This document shows, in pieces, positions 61,903 through 64,000 of a stretch of 64,000 nucleotides of DNA. The translations under genes and the position numbers were made by a program. The DNA is from Tabrizicola fusiformis (lineage in GTDB: Bacteria; Pseudomonadota; Alphaproteobacteria; Rhodobacterales; Rhodobacteraceae), in NCBI RefSeq assembly GCF_013328815.1, contig NZ_JABUHN010000009.1, positions 1-64,000 of the forward strand, written 5' to 3'. The stretch's first letter is position 1; each line of letters starts with the position of its first letter. Under the pieces are notes generated by a model. That model had not been told where the DNA came from. It did no database searches and saw only the letters and a list, made by a program, of their open reading frames with translations.

Positions 61903-62697
61903 TCAGCGCTCGCGCTGCCGCAACCGTGCCTCGATCCGCCGCAGGATCAGCGACAGCCCGATGGTCATGGTCAGATAGAGCAGCGCCGCGACGTTATAGG
62001 TTTCGAAATAACGGAAATTTCCCGCCGCCGTCACCTTGGCCAGTTGCGTGATGTCGCTGACCCCCAGCACCGAGACCAGCGAGGAATCCTTGACCATGGC
62101 CACGAAATCATTGCCCAAGGGCGGCAGGATCATGCGGAACGCCTGCGGAAAGACGATATGGCGGAACCGCTGCCAACCCGTCAGGCCAAGCGCCTGCCCC
62201 GCCTCGACCTGCCCCTTGTCCACCGCCTGCAATCCGGCGCGGAAAATCTCGGCCAGAAAGGCGGAATAGGCCAGCATCAGCGCGATCACCGCCCGCGCGA
62301 TCAGGGGGAAATCCCGGGTCTTCCACAGGGGCAGGCCCAAAGGCTCGGCCACCTGATTGACCAGCCAGACCAGCCCCGGCGCCAGCACGAAGGCGACATA
62401 GAGCAGCAGAACGATGATCGGGATGCCGCGCATCACCTCGATGTAAAGCCGCGCGGTCTGGCGCAGCCAGAGGTGGCGCGACAGGCCCATGACGGCAAGA
62501 CCAAGCCCAAGGGCACAGGCCCCCAGATAAGCCACCACCGCAACGATCACCGTCACCAGAATGCCCTTGGCCAGCGTCCGCAGCGCGGCACCATAGACAT
62601 CGCTGGTGGCCACTTCCCAGAACAAAACGGCGCCGGTGACCGCAAGGATCACCAGCCACCAGGGAAAATCGCTGTCGGGTTTGGGATTCGGGGTCAT
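61903..62697 (-). CDS. Amino-acid ABC transporter permease (HisM/GlnP family)
   Basis: 264 residues with about six helices. YIEVMRGIPIIVLLLYVAFV and the EAA loop EAGQALGLTGWQRFRHIVFP identify the polar amino-acid permease family. It works with the binding protein transcribed just upstream. No ATPase gene lies in this cluster within the window, so one must be elsewhere. Confidence 0.93.
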   Translation of the reverse strand: MTPNPKPDSDFPWWLVILAVTGAVLFWEVATSDVYGAALRTLAKGILVTVIVAVVAYLGACALGLGLAVMGLSRHLWLRQTARLYIEVMRGIPIIVLLLYVAFVLAPGLVWLVNQVAEPLGLPLWKTRDFPLIARAVIALMLAYSAFLAEIFRAGLQAVDKGQVEAGQALGLTGWQRFRHIVFPQAFRMILPPLGNDFVAMVKDSSLVSVLGVSDITQLAKVTAAGNFRYFETYNVAALLYLTMTIGLSLILRRIEARLRQRER

Positions 62698-62751
62698 CCG
62701 CGAGGGGGCGGCGGGCGCGAGGCTTGCCTCGCGCCCGCCGCCGGGCTCAGG

Positions 62752-63549
<798 letters not shown>

Positions 63550-63626
63550 GTGAGACTCCCTGTCACGAAGTGATGGCGGACTATGACAGGGCGCCACGGG
63601 AAAGTGCAAGGCATCGGCGCCAACTT

Positions 63627-63640
63627 GTGCAATCCTGCAC
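63627..63640. promoter_or_regulatory. Small dyad in divergent intergenic gap
   Basis: GTGCA-ATCC-TGCAC between the binding-protein gene and the dioxygenase gene. Position suits an operator for either gene; the short arms make chance likely. Confidence 0.2.
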
Positions 63641-63729
63641 GTCTTTGCCGCGATAGCGGCCCCTTTCTTTACGTTGCGCGCAAAGCTGCCCTGCCCCATC
63701 TTTGCGCCATCCCCGCAATGGAGACCGCA

Positions 63730-64000
63730 ATGACCACCCGGATGCCCACCTATTTCATCAGCCACGGCGGCGGCCCCTGGCCCTGGATGCCCGACTGGCG
63801 CGCCATGTTCAAAAACCTCGAAGCCAGTTTCGTGCAGATGGTCAAGGATCTGCCCGAGCGGCCCAAAGCCATCCTGATGATCTCGGGCCATTGGGAGGAA
63901 GAGAGTTTTGCGGTGATGACCTCGGCCAACCCGCCGATGGTCTATGACTATCACGGCTTTCCGCCCGAGACGTTTCAGATCAAATATCCCGCCCCCGGCG
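63730..64000 (+). CDS. Class III extradiol dioxygenase (DODA type), 5' part
   Basis: The first 90 residues before the window ends. [16 protein letters not shown] holds the first metal His, [13 protein letters not shown] the second, and [18 protein letters not shown] is the family signature. DODA-type enzymes open catechol rings such as DOPA or other aromatics using Fe(II). The ATG is preceded by GGAGAC. The C-terminal two thirds are outside the window. Confidence 0.92.
   Translation, partial: MTTRMPTYFISHGGGPWPWMPDWRAMFKNLEASFVQMVKDLPERPKAILMISGHWEEESFAVMTSANPPMVYDYHGFPPETFQIKYPAPG

Overview
The window reads as a chromosomal segment of a high-GC alphaproteobacterium of the Rhodobacteraceae (Rhodobacter/Gemmobacter/Tabrizicola-like). 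The pointers are GcrA and MipZ cell-cycle proteins, a fused-AB Mrp antiporter, an frcRBCAK-type fructose locus, COQ9 beside rpsU, a CIRCE-controlled groESL, an ALDH16-type aldehyde dehydrogenase beside deoC, and dense packing with many ATGA/TGATG stop-start overlaps. I see no rRNA, tRNA, CRISPR array, prophage or transposase. This is core chromosome with a few accessory patches.

Layout. 1-3.3 kb: the end of gcrA, a small unknown gene, and a divergent lrp/ald pair. 3.3-7.5 kb: mscL, then deoC - small winged-helix-like gene - ALDH16 on the minus strand. 7.6-13.4 kb: a complete phaAB-C-D-E-F-G antiporter operon. 13.5-19.1 kb: ROK regulator and RbsD/FucU-type mutarotase divergent from frcBCAK. 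19.2-24.8 kb: rpsU, COQ9, quinone oxidoreductase, a sulfotransferase divergent from a GT14 glycosyltransferase, HIT and DUF1203. 24.8-31.6 kb: polA, small proteins, lgt-midA-pgeF. 31.6-32.3 kb: an unusually hairpin-rich intergenic block. 32.3-35.5 kb: matB, mipZ and small genes. 35.5-44.6 kb: the ffh-rpsP-rimM-trmD-rplS-rpmE information-processing cluster, interrupted by GNATs, chorismate mutase, a membrane protein, a sulfotransferase and a counter-transcribed SGNH-like gene. 44.8-53.3 kb: assorted metabolic and regulatory genes, ending in a tetR-type gene with three operator-like dyads. 53.4-55.5 kb: groESL. 55.6-64 kb: TraB-like protein, MBL hydrolase, EamA transporter, Mn-pyrophosphatase, M3 peptidase, amino-acid ABC transporter and a truncated extradiol dioxygenase.

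Two dispersed repeat families punctuate the region. One is a REP-like palindrome (core GGATGGGCA...TGCCCATCC), six copies at four sites: two inverted pairs between genes and two single copies inside operons. The other is a rhodobacterial GCGGGA(G)TATT element seen twice.

Nothing here is a clear new multi-gene defence or mobile system. The best leads are the dyad-dense block around 31.58-32.30 kb (possible RNA gene), a 9-codon upstream ORF that appears to feed translation of the GT14 gene, a low-GC winged-helix-like gene inserted between deoC and ALDH16, the cargo splitting trmD from rplS together with a private rplS promoter, and the triple operator of the TetR-type regulator. All functions are assigned from sequence motifs and recollection of families; no database search was run.
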